Origin: Rhizobium leguminosarum bv. trifolii WSM2297
GTDB lineage: Bacteria; Pseudomonadota; Alphaproteobacteria; Rhizobiales; Rhizobiaceae
DNA: 64,000 nucleotides
Direction: 5' to 3'
NCBI RefSeq assembly: GCF_000271845.1
Contig: NZ_JH719395.1
Span: forward strand, 1,384,466 to 1,448,465
Of the stretch, positions 36,113 to 44,161 are shown piece by piece. Made by a program: the position numbers and the translations under genes. Position 1 is the first letter of the stretch. Each line of letters opens with the position of its first letter. A model generated the notes under the pieces. The model saw nothing but the letters and a program-made list of their open reading frames with translations. It searched no databases and was not told where the DNA came from.

Positions 36113-36252
36113 CCCTCATGCTGAGGCGCGCAGCCCGAGAGGGCGGAGCCTCGAAGCACGCGCCGCAACGCTGCTTCTTGCATCATCCGGCGTCGGAGCA
36201 CCCGCCTCGCCCTTCGAGGCTTCGGCCGATGGCCTACGCACCTCAGGATGAA
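36113..36252. repeat. Dispersed palindromic repeat, family A copy 7
   Basis: Full-length mosaic: CCCTCATGCTGAGGCGCGCA, GGCGGAGCCTCGAAGCACGC, CGCAACGCTGCTTCTTGCAT, then CCTTCGAGG and CGCACCTCAGGATGA. Confidence 0.75.
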
Positions 36253-36315
36253 GCTCTCTTTGAGCGTTGACGCAGCAGCATCCCTTTCCTCTCCTGGGCT
36301 CGGCATCCTCCATCG

Positions 36316-36451
36316 CCCCTCATGCTGAGGGGCGGAGCCTGTGAGGGCGGAGCCTCGAAGCACCCCGCAACGCTGCTTCTTGCATCATCCGGCGTCGGAG
36401 CGGCGCCCGCCTCGCCCTTCGAGGCCCTTGCGGGGCACCTCAGGATGAGGC
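36316..36451. repeat. Dispersed palindromic repeat, family A copy 8
   Basis: Full-length mosaic highly similar to copy 7, with CCCCTCATGCTGAGGGGCGG at the left and GGGGCACCTCAGGATGAGG at the right. Contains the shared CATCATCCGGCGTCGGAGC core. Confidence 0.75.
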
Positions 36452-36512
36452 TCTCCTGGAAGCTGCGCAACACTCTCCTGCACCAGCGATTGCAAGCGCG
36501 GCATACGCCAAC

Positions 36513-36585
36513 GCCCTCATGCTGAGGTGCGCAGCCCGTGAGGGCGGAGCCTCGAAGCACGCGCCGCAACGCTGCTCCCTGCTAC
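36513..36585. repeat. Dispersed palindromic repeat, family A copy 9
   Basis: Left half only: CCCTCATGCTGAGGTGCGCA, GGCGGAGCCTCGAAGCACGC and CGCAACGCTGCTCCCTGC. It ends at the stop codon of the blh-type gene. Confidence 0.72.
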
Positions 36586-37862
36586 AACGCATCCAGCGGA
36601 ATCTTCAGATATCGCCGGCCGTTGCCCTCCGGCTCCGGCAGTCTGCCTCCCCGAATATTCACCTGCAGTGCGTGCAGCATCAGCTTCGGTTTCGCCAGCG
36701 TGCGGTCGCGGGCCTGGCGCAGCGCCACAAAGCCGGCCTCGTCGATACCTGCTATATGCGGATTGGCGCGCTTCTGGGCGGCCACCGTACTTTCCCAGCG
36801 CGGGTGACGGCCGCCGGGCTGATAATCGTGGCCGGAAAACAGCCTGATGTCCTCCGGCAGCGACAGGATGGCCTGGATCGAGTGCCAGAGGGCGCTGGCG
36901 CTGCCGCCGGGGAAATCCGTGCGCGCCGTGCCGGAATCCGGGGTGAACACGGTGTCGTGCACGAAGGCGGCGTCACCGATCACATAGGTCACCGAGGCAA
37001 GCGTATGGCCGGGCGAGAACATCACGCGGGCTTCAAGCCCGCCGATCTCGAAAGTGTCGCCATCGGCAAACAGCCGGTCCCATTGCGAGCCGTCGGTCTC
37101 GAGCGCCGGCCAATTGTAGATCTCCTTCCAAAGCGTCTGGACGTCGGTGACATGGGCGCCGATCGCGGTCGGCGCGCGGGTCTTTCCTTTGAGGTAGTGC
37201 GCGGCGGAGAAATGGTCGGCATGCGGATGCGTGTCGAGGATCCATTCGACCGTCAGTCCCTCGCTTTCGATATAAGCGAGGATGGCGTCGGCATTGGCCG
37301 TTCCCGTCGCGCCCGACATTTCGTCGAAATCGAGCACCGGGTCGATGATGGCGCAGCGTTTCGTCACCGGGTCTGAAACGACATATTGCACGCTGCTGGT
37401 GCGGGGTTCGAAGAAGGCCTTCACGACAGTCGCCTGCCCTGCCCGCTTTTCCAGCCAGCGGCGCGCGCCCGCAAGATCGAAGCCGAGGTTTTGACCGAAG
37501 GCCTCCACTTCCCCGGGCTGCATCCGCCCGTCGAGCACTTCCCCCAGCGCATAGAGCGTCAGCGCCCGAGTACCGCTCTTGCAATGCGCGACGACCGGCC
37601 CCTTCGCTTGCATCGTCGCCGCCTGGAAGGCACGGATATCGGCCTCGGTGATCTCGGATCCCTTCACCGGCACGAAGCTGTAGGAAAGGCCGGCAGCAGC
37701 GGCCGCCGCCTTTTCCGCTACATTGCCGGGTTGCCCCGGCTCCTCGCCGTCCGGCCGGTCATTGATGACGGCGGTAAAACCGTCTGCCGCAAAAGTAGCA
37801 AAACCGGCGGCATCGGGCTGCCCCGCCACCGATATCAGCTCATTGACCCTCATCAATGTCAT
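36582..37862 (-). CDS. blh: Blh-type fused sulfurtransferase-like and persulfide dioxygenase
   Basis: A 426-residue fusion. Residues 1-125 are a DUF442/beta-lactamase-hydrolase-like phosphatase or rhodanese-like domain with an active-site loop AHCKSGTRA (Cys near 94). Residues 140-420 are a metallo-beta-lactamase domain with THPHADHFSA (near 210), FSPGHTLASV and SGHDYQPGG, as in ETHE1-type persulfide dioxygenases. Blh proteins, known from Agrobacterium and Xylella, detoxify sulfide/persulfide and are controlled by the repressor BigR. No BigR gene is next to it here. An inverted repeat 30 bases upstream (37892-37912) could be an operator. Confidence 0.88.
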   Translation of the reverse strand: MTLMRVNELISVAGQPDAAGFATFAADGFTAVINDRPDGEEPGQPGNVAEKAAAAAAGLSYSFVPVKGSEITEADIRAFQAATMQAKGPVVAHCKSGTRALTLYALGEVLDGRMQPGEVEAFGQNLGFDLAGARRWLEKRAGQATVVKAFFEPRTSSVQYVVSDPVTKRCAIIDPVLDFDEMSGATGTANADAILAYIESEGLTVEWILDTHPHADHFSAAHYLKGKTRAPTAIGAHVTDVQTLWKEIYNWPALETDGSQWDRLFADGDTFEIGGLEARVMFSPGHTLASVTYVIGDAAFVHDTVFTPDSGTARTDFPGGSASALWHSIQAILSLPEDIRLFSGHDYQPGGRHPRWESTVAAQKRANPHIAGIDEAGFVALRQARDRTLAKPKLMLHALQVNIRGGRLPEPEGNGRRYLKIPLDAL

Positions 37863-38275
37863 CGAAGTTCTCGCGCCGCCCTCAGCATGCAGTATCGCAT
37901 GTATATCGATACAATCTCACAAGTATATTGCCGAACGCAAGAATAGTCTCCTTGCACTCTCCGCGCCTGTCGCCGGCTCGCAAATCCTGGCGATGCCGGC
38001 GCAAGACGCCCCCAAGTGTTGCGCCGGCGCAAGGCCGCCCTGATGAGTCAGCGCCGTTGCACGCCTGTCAACCCGAGCGCCAGCGTCATGTCGTTGACGA
38101 TCCCCAATCGCGCTTCGATCACCGCGATTTTCGCGGGCGTATCGGCACCAAAAGCTTCGATATCGATGAATAATTGCTCACGCCTGGCATAACCGTGTCG
38201 AACAAGACAGCCGCATTCCTGAAACTCGACATATCCACTCCCACGATTGTAGCATTCGGATAGTGTCGCGCGTCC
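37863..38275. other. Intergenic region upstream of blh-type gene
   Basis: Contains the 5' region of the blh-type gene with an inverted repeat at 37892-37912. At 38048-38230 on the minus strand a short frame without a clear start ends in FIDIEAFGADTPAKIAVIEA and a few more residues, then a stop; it may be a broken small gene. Confidence 0.45.
37892..37912. promoter_or_regulatory. Inverted repeat upstream of blh-type gene, possible operator
   Basis: Arms GTATCG and CGATAC are separated by nine AT-rich bases (CATGTATAT), about 30 bases before the blh start codon. The position and symmetry suit a repressor site, perhaps for a BigR-like ArsR-family repressor encoded elsewhere. Identification is by symmetry only. 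Confidence 0.4.
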
Positions 38276-38653
38276 TCACCCCTGCGCCGGCGCGTTGATC
38301 ATCGCCTCGATATTGTATCCATCGGGATCGAGAACGAAACAGGCGTAATAGTTCTCGCCATAATCCGGCCGCGGGCCGGGCGCGCCGTTGTCCCGGGCGC
38401 CGGCATCAAGGGCCGCGCGATAAAACGCTTCGACCTCCGCCCTGCTGTGGACCCGGAAGGCGACGTGCAGACGCGTGAAGGGCGGCTTGTCGTCGGTGCG
38501 CTGAATCTCGAACAGGCTGCCGCCGACATCGAAGGCCCAGAACACCCCCTCCTTCCCGAAGGCGAGGCGATAGCCCAGAGGTTCGAGAGCACTTTCGTAG
38601 AACGACTTGCTCTTCTCAAGCTCACTCACGGCGATGGTTATATGATCGATCAT
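38276..38653 (-). CDS. VOC/glyoxalase family protein
   Basis: A 125-residue VOC protein opening MIDHITIAVSELEKSKSFY, then FGKEGVFWAFDVGGSLFEI and ending YYACFVLDPDGYNIEAM with the C-terminal metal-ligand Glu. The ATG at 38653 gives the normal family N-terminus; the longer frame adds a polar extension. Members include glyoxalases, dioxygenases and resistance proteins; this one cannot be narrowed. It stands alone. Confidence 0.85.
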   Translation of the reverse strand: MIDHITIAVSELEKSKSFYESALEPLGYRLAFGKEGVFWAFDVGGSLFEIQRTDDKPPFTRLHVAFRVHSRAEVEAFYRAALDAGARDNGAPGPRPDYGENYYACFVLDPDGYNIEAMINAPAQG

Positions 38654-38801
38654 GTCACGCCATCCCTGTCGTTCGGTTTCCTGGTGATTGACGTCTGCTC
38701 CCTTCGAGCCTGTCACGCCGACCTCCCGATGGCAATGCCGCCATCAGCCCTTTGGGCCGCCGAGATGATGCTATTGGCGGGCTCGGCGGCCTGATGGCTT
38801 G

Positions 38802-38836
38802 ACGTCAGTCGCATAATCCACTGCCGCGACTGACGT
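38802..38836. terminator. Hairpin downstream of acetolactate synthase gene
   Basis: ACGTCAGTCGC and GCGACTGACGT form a perfect 11-base stem around a 13-base loop, 20 bases after the stop of the acetolactate synthase gene. On the plus strand it is followed by TTTC, on the minus strand no U-run follows; likely 3'-end structure of the ilv transcript. Confidence 0.5.
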
Positions 38837-38857
38837 TTTCAAACCGTGCCTAAGCCG

Positions 38858-40609
38858 CTAGACGTGCCCCTCGCCTCCAATACCGGCTAACGCGGTAAAT
38901 GGCGCGGCGCCAACCGCGCCGGACACCAAAATGTCACTATACGCCGCGCCCGCCCCAATCGTCGGCAGGCAATCGGCGAGTTCTGCGACGCGGCAGTCGA
39001 ACAGAACGGGCAAGTCTACCTCGATCATCTCCAGGATCGCATCGTCGAGTTCGGAAGGCCTCTCGCAGCGGATACCGTGTCCTCCATAGGCTTCCGCAAG
39101 TTTCACGAAATCCGGGTTTCCGTGCTGCCGAACCCTTCCCTGACCGCCGTTGTTGAGAATGAAGATCTTGATCGGTGCGTTGTGCTGCACGGCGGCCGAC
39201 ATTTCCTTCATCGTCAACTGCACGGAGGCATCGCCCGCTATGTCGATGACGAGACTGTTGGGATTGGCAATCTGCACCCCGAGGGCGGCGGGCAGCCCGT
39301 ATCCCATCGTCCCCAGGCCGCCTGATATCATGCAGCGGTTCGGCTGCTCGAAGCGGTAATATTGCGCCGCCCATATCTGATGCCGGCCGACCTCCGTCGT
39401 GATGTAGGTTTCCCGATCTTTTGTGAGTTCATAAAGCCGCTCGATGGCATATTGCGGCATGATGACGTCCTCGCGCATCGCGTAGGAAAACGATCGCCGT
39501 GCCCGCCAGCCCGCAATCATGCTCCACCATTCGGTCAGTCTCGCGCGGTCCGGCGCCCGCGGCAGCGCCCGCCACAGACGAATGAGGTCGGCAAGCACGC
39601 CGGCGGCATCGCCCCGAATAGCGATATCGGCGCGCACGGTCTTGTTGAGTGCGGAAGCGTCGATATCGATCTGAATCTTCCGGGAATTCGGTGAGAAACC
39701 ATCGGCGCCGGCAGCAAGCCCGCCGTCGAAGCGCGCCCCGATGCAGAGCATGAGGTCGCAGTCCTGCATCGCCATGTTGGCCTCATGGGAGCCGTGAAGC
39801 CCTACCATCTTCAGCCAGTTCGGGCTCGAAGCCGGATGGGCGCCGAGCCCCATCAGCGTCGACGTGACGGGAAAGCCGGTGAGATCGGCCAATTCGCGCA
39901 GCAGCTTTACCGCTTCAGGGCCGGAATTGATAACGCCGCCACCGACACCGATAACCGGCCGGCGCGCCGTTGCCATCAGAGCGATCGCTGCCTCGATCTC
40001 GCTCGTGGTGCCGCAGCGCTCCGGCTGGTAGCTCGGTCTCGGGGCAACAGCCGCCGGCGGCGTGTAGCTGCCGCTCGCAAACAGCACATCCTTGGGCATG
40101 TCGACCAGAACCGGGCCGGGCCGCCCGGATTTGGCGATGCGAAAGGCCTCGTGGATGGCCGCCGCAAGCTCATTGACGTCGCCGACCAGCCGATTGTATT
40201 TCGTGCAGGCTCGGGTGATGCCGACGGTGTCGCATTCCTGAAACGCATCGGATCCGATCAGCGTCGTCGGCACCTGGCCGGCGAGGCAGACGAGCGGCAC
40301 GGAATCCATCAAGGCATCCTGAAGGGGCGTGATCCCGTTGGTGACGCCAGGGCCTGATGTCACCAGCATGACGCCGACCTTACCCGTCGAGCGGGCATAT
40401 CCCTCGGCGGCATGGCCGGCGCCCTGCTCATGGCGAACCAGAATGTGCCTGATGTCTTCCTGCTGGAAAAGCTCGTCGTAAATCGGCAGCACGGCAGCGC
40501 CGGGATAGCCGAAAATATGCTGGACGCCGTTGTCTCTCAGCGCCTGGAGAACGATTTCCGCGCCGGTCATCTGCGCGCGCGGGGTGTCGATGGAATGACG
40601 GGATCTCAT
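38858..40609 (-). CDS. ilvB: Acetolactate synthase large subunit-like protein
   Basis: A 583-residue thiamine-diphosphate enzyme of the acetohydroxyacid synthase family, which forms acetolactate or acetohydroxybutyrate for valine, leucine and isoleucine. The N-terminal domain has FGYPGAAVLPIYDEL, the catalytic Glu in HEQGAGHAAEGYAR and TSGPGVTNGITPL. The C-terminal domain has the ThDP/metal motif IAGDASVQLTMKEMSA with NAPIKIFILNN (near residues 458-490). The small subunit gene ilvH is not adjacent, so it may be a second, stand-alone copy. A leader peptide rich in branched-chain residues followed by a terminator lies upstream and predicts control by attenuation. Confidence 0.92.
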   Translation of the reverse strand: MRSRHSIDTPRAQMTGAEIVLQALRDNGVQHIFGYPGAAVLPIYDELFQQEDIRHILVRHEQGAGHAAEGYARSTGKVGVMLVTSGPGVTNGITPLQDALMDSVPLVCLAGQVPTTLIGSDAFQECDTVGITRACTKYNRLVGDVNELAAAIHEAFRIAKSGRPGPVLVDMPKDVLFASGSYTPPAAVAPRPSYQPERCGTTSEIEAAIALMATARRPVIGVGGGVINSGPEAVKLLRELADLTGFPVTSTLMGLGAHPASSPNWLKMVGLHGSHEANMAMQDCDLMLCIGARFDGGLAAGADGFSPNSRKIQIDIDASALNKTVRADIAIRGDAAGVLADLIRLWRALPRAPDRARLTEWWSMIAGWRARRSFSYAMREDVIMPQYAIERLYELTKDRETYITTEVGRHQIWAAQYYRFEQPNRCMISGGLGTMGYGLPAALGVQIANPNSLVIDIAGDASVQLTMKEMSAAVQHNAPIKIFILNNGGQGRVRQHGNPDFVKLAEAYGGHGIRCERPSELDDAILEMIEVDLPVLFDCRVAELADCLPTIGAGAAYSDILVSGAVGAAPFTALAGIGGEGHV

Positions 40610-40680
40610 GGTTCCGTTCCTTGATCAGTGTGACGATGTGTGGAAAGTCCGACGAGGCGCCCGCCCCGGATTCAGGGCAT

Positions 40681-40704
40681 AAAAAAAGGCCCCGTCAGGA
40701 GCCT
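40681..40704 (-). terminator. Attenuator terminator before ilvB
   Basis: On the minus strand AGGCTCC and GGGGCCT form a stem around TGAC, directly followed by seven U residues, a classic intrinsic terminator. It lies between the leader peptide and the acetolactate synthase start, about 70 bases upstream of the gene, so it can control read-through. Confidence 0.85.
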
Positions 40705-40736
40705 GCTTACCGCGCATGGGAGCTTTCGCCGGATGG

Positions 40737-40793
40737 TTACACCATCCTGCCCACGCGCCCGATCACCACTGCCAGAACCATTGCGATTTTCAT
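40737..40793 (-). CDS. ilv leader peptide (18 aa)
   Basis: Encodes MKIAMVLAVVIGRVGRMV, in which eight of 18 residues are Val, Ile or Leu. It is followed by a hairpin formed by GGATGG and CCATCC across its stop codon, then by the intrinsic terminator at 40681-40704. This is the layout of branched-chain attenuators: ribosome stalling on scarce Val/Ile/Leu codons would prevent the terminator. Too short for ordinary gene calls. No ribosome site precedes it, and the predicted transcript start lies at or next to its ATG. Confidence 0.85.
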   Translation of the reverse strand: MKIAMVLAVVIGRVGRMV

Positions 40794-40800
40794 GGCAGCA

Positions 40801-40829
40801 TAGCTAAAGGCAAATGGAGGCATCGTCAA
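40801..40829 (-). promoter_or_regulatory. Candidate promoter of the ilv leader
   Basis: On the minus strand TTGACG (40824-40829) is followed after 17 bases by TAGCTA (40801-40806). The -35 match is good, the -10 match is weak. A transcript starting about seven bases downstream would begin at or beside the leader ATG at 40793, giving a leaderless leader message. Confidence 0.4.
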
Positions 40830-40943
40830 TGCTCCCGGAGAAATTGCACTTCGGGAGGCAGGTAGCCTGTGGGGAAGCGGCAGACCGGGTCGCCGGTGGT
40901 TGCATCGTCGCCGGCATCCCGCTTCGCAGGCGGATAAGCAAGG

Positions 40944-41378
40944 TTAGTCCTGGCTCTGCAAGCGGTCCATCACCTGCAGCAGGAGATCGGCGCAGGCCTT
41001 CATCGGTTCGTCCTCGGCGCATTGAAGATCGATCCGGGTGTTCCCGTCCTCGATCCGGAAATGAGCGGCCTTGGACGGCGGCGGCAGCATCGGGCGATGA
41101 CCGCGGAAACCACGGAAGCCCCTGTCGTCACGGAAACCCATATCGCCCCTCGACCCATGCCACCGGTAATCGGGGCGATCTCTTGGCCGCGCATCCGGCT
41201 CGTCCGTCATCCGCTCGTCACCACCGGAAGCAGACGGAGGCGGAGGCGGCGGCGGTGGCGAGGCCGGATCGGTCGCCGCGGGCGGGGTCTCGGTGGCTGG
41301 CGGAGGGGGCGGTTGTTGCGCGAAGGCAGTGCCGGCCAGTGCGGCAAGAGCAAGGCCCGAAAGGAGAAGTTTTTGCAT
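40944..41378 (-). CDS. Secreted proline-rich hypothetical protein
   Basis: A 144-residue protein with a clear signal peptide (MQKLLLSGLALAALAGTAFAQ). The mature N-terminus is a run of Pro, Thr, Ala and Ser, followed by an Arg/Gly/Asp-rich middle (RGFRGFRGHRP) and a small ordered C-terminal part with FRIEDGNTRIDLQCAEDEP and a final helix CADLLLQVMDRLQ. The two Cys in the C-terminal part could form a disulfide. Likely periplasmic. No family recognised. The ATG at 41378 is preceded by GGAACGATCCCC. It is divergent from ftsZ2. Confidence 0.72.
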   Translation of the reverse strand: MQKLLLSGLALAALAGTAFAQQPPPPPATETPPAATDPASPPPPPPPPSASGGDERMTDEPDARPRDRPDYRWHGSRGDMGFRDDRGFRGFRGHRPMLPPPSKAAHFRIEDGNTRIDLQCAEDEPMKACADLLLQVMDRLQSQD

Positions 41379-41628
41379 GGGGATCGTTCCTTTATCGGAA
41401 ATAAGAAGCACGTCTGTAAACACCGCAGCGCGGCTTTGGTTCATGCCCTGTTGGCTCGTGAACGAAATCAGCAACGGCCGGGGCCACGATCCCCCGAAGA
41501 CGACGATCACTGGAGTGTCGCCCCGAGACGTCTTTCGCCTCGCCTCCGCCTTGTTGGGCGGCTATCCTAGGCGTCGATTCGCTGGCCACGACGAGGGCGT
41601 GGCGTGAAAGAACATCAAGGAGAGTGCG

Positions 41629-42651
41629 ATGACGGACGCCAAGAGCGGCATTTCGGGACTGCGGCCGCATATTACAGTAATCGGCGTCGGCGGTGGTGGG
41701 GGCAATGCGATCAACAATATGATCGCGGAAAAGCTGGCGGGCGTTGAATTCATCGCCGCAAATACGGACGCCCAGGTCCTCGCCACATCAAAGGCGACGC
41801 GGCGCATTCAACTCGGTGCGAACGTGACGGAGGGCCTCGGCGCCGGTTCGCTGCCGGAGATCGGCCATGCGGCTGCCGAGGAGTCGATCGATGAGATCAT
41901 GGATCACCTGGCGGGATCGCATATGTGTTTCGTCACCGCCGGCATGGGCGGCGGGACGGGCACGGGTGCTGCCCCAGTTATCGCGCGCGCCGCGCGTGCC
42001 GCTGGCATCCTGACCGTCGGCGTCGTCACCAAGCCGTTTACCTTCGAGGGCAATCGCCGTATGCGGACGGCGGAAGTCGGCATCGAGGCGCTTCGCCAGG
42101 CAGCCGATACCGTTATCGTCATTCCCAATCAGAACCTCTTCCGCATTGCCGACGCGAAAACCACTTTCGCCGATGCGTTCATGACCGCCGACCGAGTGCT
42201 CTATGCCGGCGTCGGCTGCATTACCGATCTCATCGTCAAGGAAGGCCTGATCAATCTCGATTTTGCCGACGTGAAGTCGGTCATGCAGGGCATGGGCCGC
42301 GCCATGATGGGCACCGGCGAAGCCTCCGGCGAGAGCCGCGCAATGAAGGCGGCGGAAGCGGCAATTGCCAACCCGCTTCTCGACGACATCTCGATGAAGG
42401 GCGCCAGGGGCGTGCTGATCTCGATCTCCGGTGGTTCGGATATGACGCTGTTCGAAGTCGACGAAGCGGCAAGCCGCATTCGCGACGAGGTGCAAGATGA
42501 CGCCGATATCGTCGTCGGCGCCATCTTCGACCGCGGCCTTGACGGCAAGTTCCGCGTCTCGGTCGTGGCGACGGGACTGGAAGGCAGCTCCCTGCCTGCA
42601 TCCGCGCCTCACGCCCCCGCCGAACAGATCCAGACGCGTACGCTGCAATAG
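41629..42651 (+). CDS. ftsZ2: Second FtsZ homologue, lacking the C-terminal tail
   Basis: A 340-residue tubulin-like GTPase. The GTP-binding signature [13 protein letters not shown] is intact near residue 107, and the T7 synergy loop region [12 protein letters not shown], which completes the GTPase site in the next subunit, is also present. The protein ends about 20 residues after the globular domain, without the linker and the conserved C-terminal peptide that recruit FtsA/ZipA-type partners. This matches the short FtsZ2 of Sinorhizobium meliloti, whose loss is tolerated. It can probably co-assemble with FtsZ1. It stands alone, away from any dcw cluster. A ribosome site AAGGAGAG precedes the ATG. 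Confidence 0.92.
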   Translation: MTDAKSGISGLRPHITVIGVGGGGGNAINNMIAEKLAGVEFIAANTDAQVLATSKATRRIQLGANVTEGLGAGSLPEIGHAAAEESIDEIMDHLAGSHMCFVTAGMGGGTGTGAAPVIARAARAAGILTVGVVTKPFTFEGNRRMRTAEVGIEALRQAADTVIVIPNQNLFRIADAKTTFADAFMTADRVLYAGVGCITDLIVKEGLINLDFADVKSVMQGMGRAMMGTGEASGESRAMKAAEAAIANPLLDDISMKGARGVLISISGGSDMTLFEVDEAASRIRDEVQDDADIVVGAIFDRGLDGKFRVSVVATGLEGSSLPASAPHAPAEQIQTRTLQ

Positions 42652-43245
42652 CATCGCCACTACTATAGCAGCCTGCTCACGACGGAGCTGCCCAATAAAC
42701 GTTGCCCCGCCATATGGAAAACGGGCGGGGCAGCGTCAGGATTCGGCCAGAATACTTGCCGCGTCGGACGTGCGCGACGCTACGGCAATTTCCGTTCTGC
42801 CCGTGGGTGGCAACGGGCCGGCGCGCCATAGCCCATCAGGATTAGGCATCCGCCGTCGCTCTTCCCTATTGTCGATGCTTCGCTGATGGGGATTCCGCCG
42901 ATCACGAGCGCAAGAGATCTACCGCCTGTTTGTTGCATTGCCGATCGCGCGTTCTGAAAAGTCACGTAAAGTATAAAACGCGCCAGAAATTCCGCCAATT
43001 CCGTAATAAACACCGCCCCATATCAACAAGCTCAAAATAAAAGCCGCGATAAGAACTCGGATGGCCACGGAACATTTCTTTCCAACACGCCTAGTTTATT
43101 CAATATTAGAGATATATACTTACATAGGTTGAAAAGGTCAAATACAATTATTCAACCCACAATTCTTCGACGGAGCGGTATTAGGACGAGCATCGCGCGC
43201 CTGTGGCAGCACGTGATCAATGCCCCACCCATCAAATTCCCTCAC
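42652..43245. other. Intergenic region with AT-rich island
   Basis: About 590 bases without a supported gene. The part 42950-43200 is clearly richer in A and T than the surroundings and contains GGTTGAA ... TTCAACC arms (43127-43133 and 43151-43157). A 77-codon frame on the minus strand (42780-43013) has no recognisable features. Confidence 0.5.
42704..42731 (+). terminator. GC-rich hairpin after ftsZ2
   Basis: GCCCCGCC and GGCGGGGC form an eight-base stem with a 12-base loop, 50 bases after the ftsZ2 stop. No U-run follows, so termination is probable but not certain. Confidence 0.5.
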
Positions 43246-44070
43246 TCATCCCAATAACTCCCCGATCTTCGCCACATCCTCCGCCGTCGCCGGATTATAC
43301 ACGACCATGCTGAGATCCGGCCTTCCATCCACCTGGAAGGCGGAATATTCGAAGGTGAGATGACCGAGGATGGGGTGGCGGATGTGCTTGGCGCCGTCGC
43401 CGTGGGTTTGCACATCGTTGTCGCGCCACATCGCCAGGAATTCGGGGCTCTTGCGGCAGAGTTCGTCGACGAGGGGTTCCACCTGTGCTGCCGCCCCGGC
43501 GCGAGCCGCGTCCACCCGGAAGGCTGCGACGACGAAGCGGGCGACACTTTCCCAATCATATTGGGCGGCGCGCACGCGAGGATCGAGGAAGATGAAGCGC
43601 AGCACGTTGCGCTCCTCCGGCGGCAGCGCGCCGTAATCGGTCAGAAGCACGGTCGCCGCCCGGTTCCAGGCGACGACATCCCATATCGCCGTCCGGATCA
43701 ACGCCGGGCTCGGGTCCAGCGCATTGAGCACGCCCTGCAGCCGCGGCGTCACGCCCTCATGCCTGCGGTAGCGCACCTCAGGCGGCCTTCCGAGGCCGAG
43801 CAGGAAGAGATGTTCGCGCTCGACATCGGTCAGCATCAGCGCCCGCGAGATCCGGTCGAGCACGTCGGCCGACGGCGCCCCGCCGCGTCCCTGCTCCAGC
43901 CAGGTGTACCAGGTCGGGCTGATATTGGCGCGGCTCGCCACCTCCTCGCGGCGCAGGCCCGGCGTGCGGCGCCGCTCTGCCGCAAAGCCGAAGGCTTCGG
44001 GATCGAGCTTGGCGCGACGGTCCTTTAGATAGATGCCGAGCAGATTATCGGTGGCGACGAATTCGCTCAT
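43246..44070 (-). CDS. MmyB-like helix-turn-helix regulator
   Basis: A 274-residue regulator with an N-terminal XRE-type helix-turn-helix (LRREEVASRANISPTWYTWLEQGRG) and a C-terminal MmyB-like ligand-binding domain with PEVRYRRHEG, WDVVAWNRAATVLL and HLTFEYSAFQVDGRPDLSMV. MmyB-type proteins often control a divergent oxidoreductase gene, which fits the SDR gene transcribed away from it. The intergenic 90 bases hold a perfect CATGAT-GTT-ATCATG palindrome and a further CATGATAA half site, likely its operators. Confidence 0.88.
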   Translation of the reverse strand: MSEFVATDNLLGIYLKDRRAKLDPEAFGFAAERRRTPGLRREEVASRANISPTWYTWLEQGRGGAPSADVLDRISRALMLTDVEREHLFLLGLGRPPEVRYRRHEGVTPRLQGVLNALDPSPALIRTAIWDVVAWNRAATVLLTDYGALPPEERNVLRFIFLDPRVRAAQYDWESVARFVVAAFRVDAARAGAAAQVEPLVDELCRKSPEFLAMWRDNDVQTHGDGAKHIRHPILGHLTFEYSAFQVDGRPDLSMVVYNPATAEDVAKIGELLG

Positions 44071-44087
44071 CCTGTTAGCCTTTATAC

Positions 44088-44124
44088 CATGATAATCTCA
44101 CTACTTTACCATGATGTTATCATG
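44088..44124. promoter_or_regulatory. Palindromic operator between MmyB-like regulator and SDR gene
   Basis: CATGAT, three bases, ATCATG (44110-44124) is a perfect inverted repeat; a second CATGATAA lies at 44088-44095 and pairs with TTATCATG at 44117-44124. Its place in the divergent 90-base gap makes it the probable binding site of the regulator at 43246-44070. Confidence 0.6.
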
Positions 44125-44161
44125 CCCGATATGTCTCTCCAACGCAAACCGGAGACATCAC

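Larger units (their letters stand above)
36025..36581. other. Intergenic region filled by repeat cluster
   Basis: About 560 bases without a gene, almost wholly made of three family A repeat copies (36113-36252, 36316-36451 and 36513-36585). The last copy abuts the stop of the blh-type gene. Confidence 0.75.

Noticed and set aside
42780..43013. 77-codon frame in the ftsZ2 downstream region
   Set aside because: No ribosome site, no recognisable features and it spans the change in base composition.
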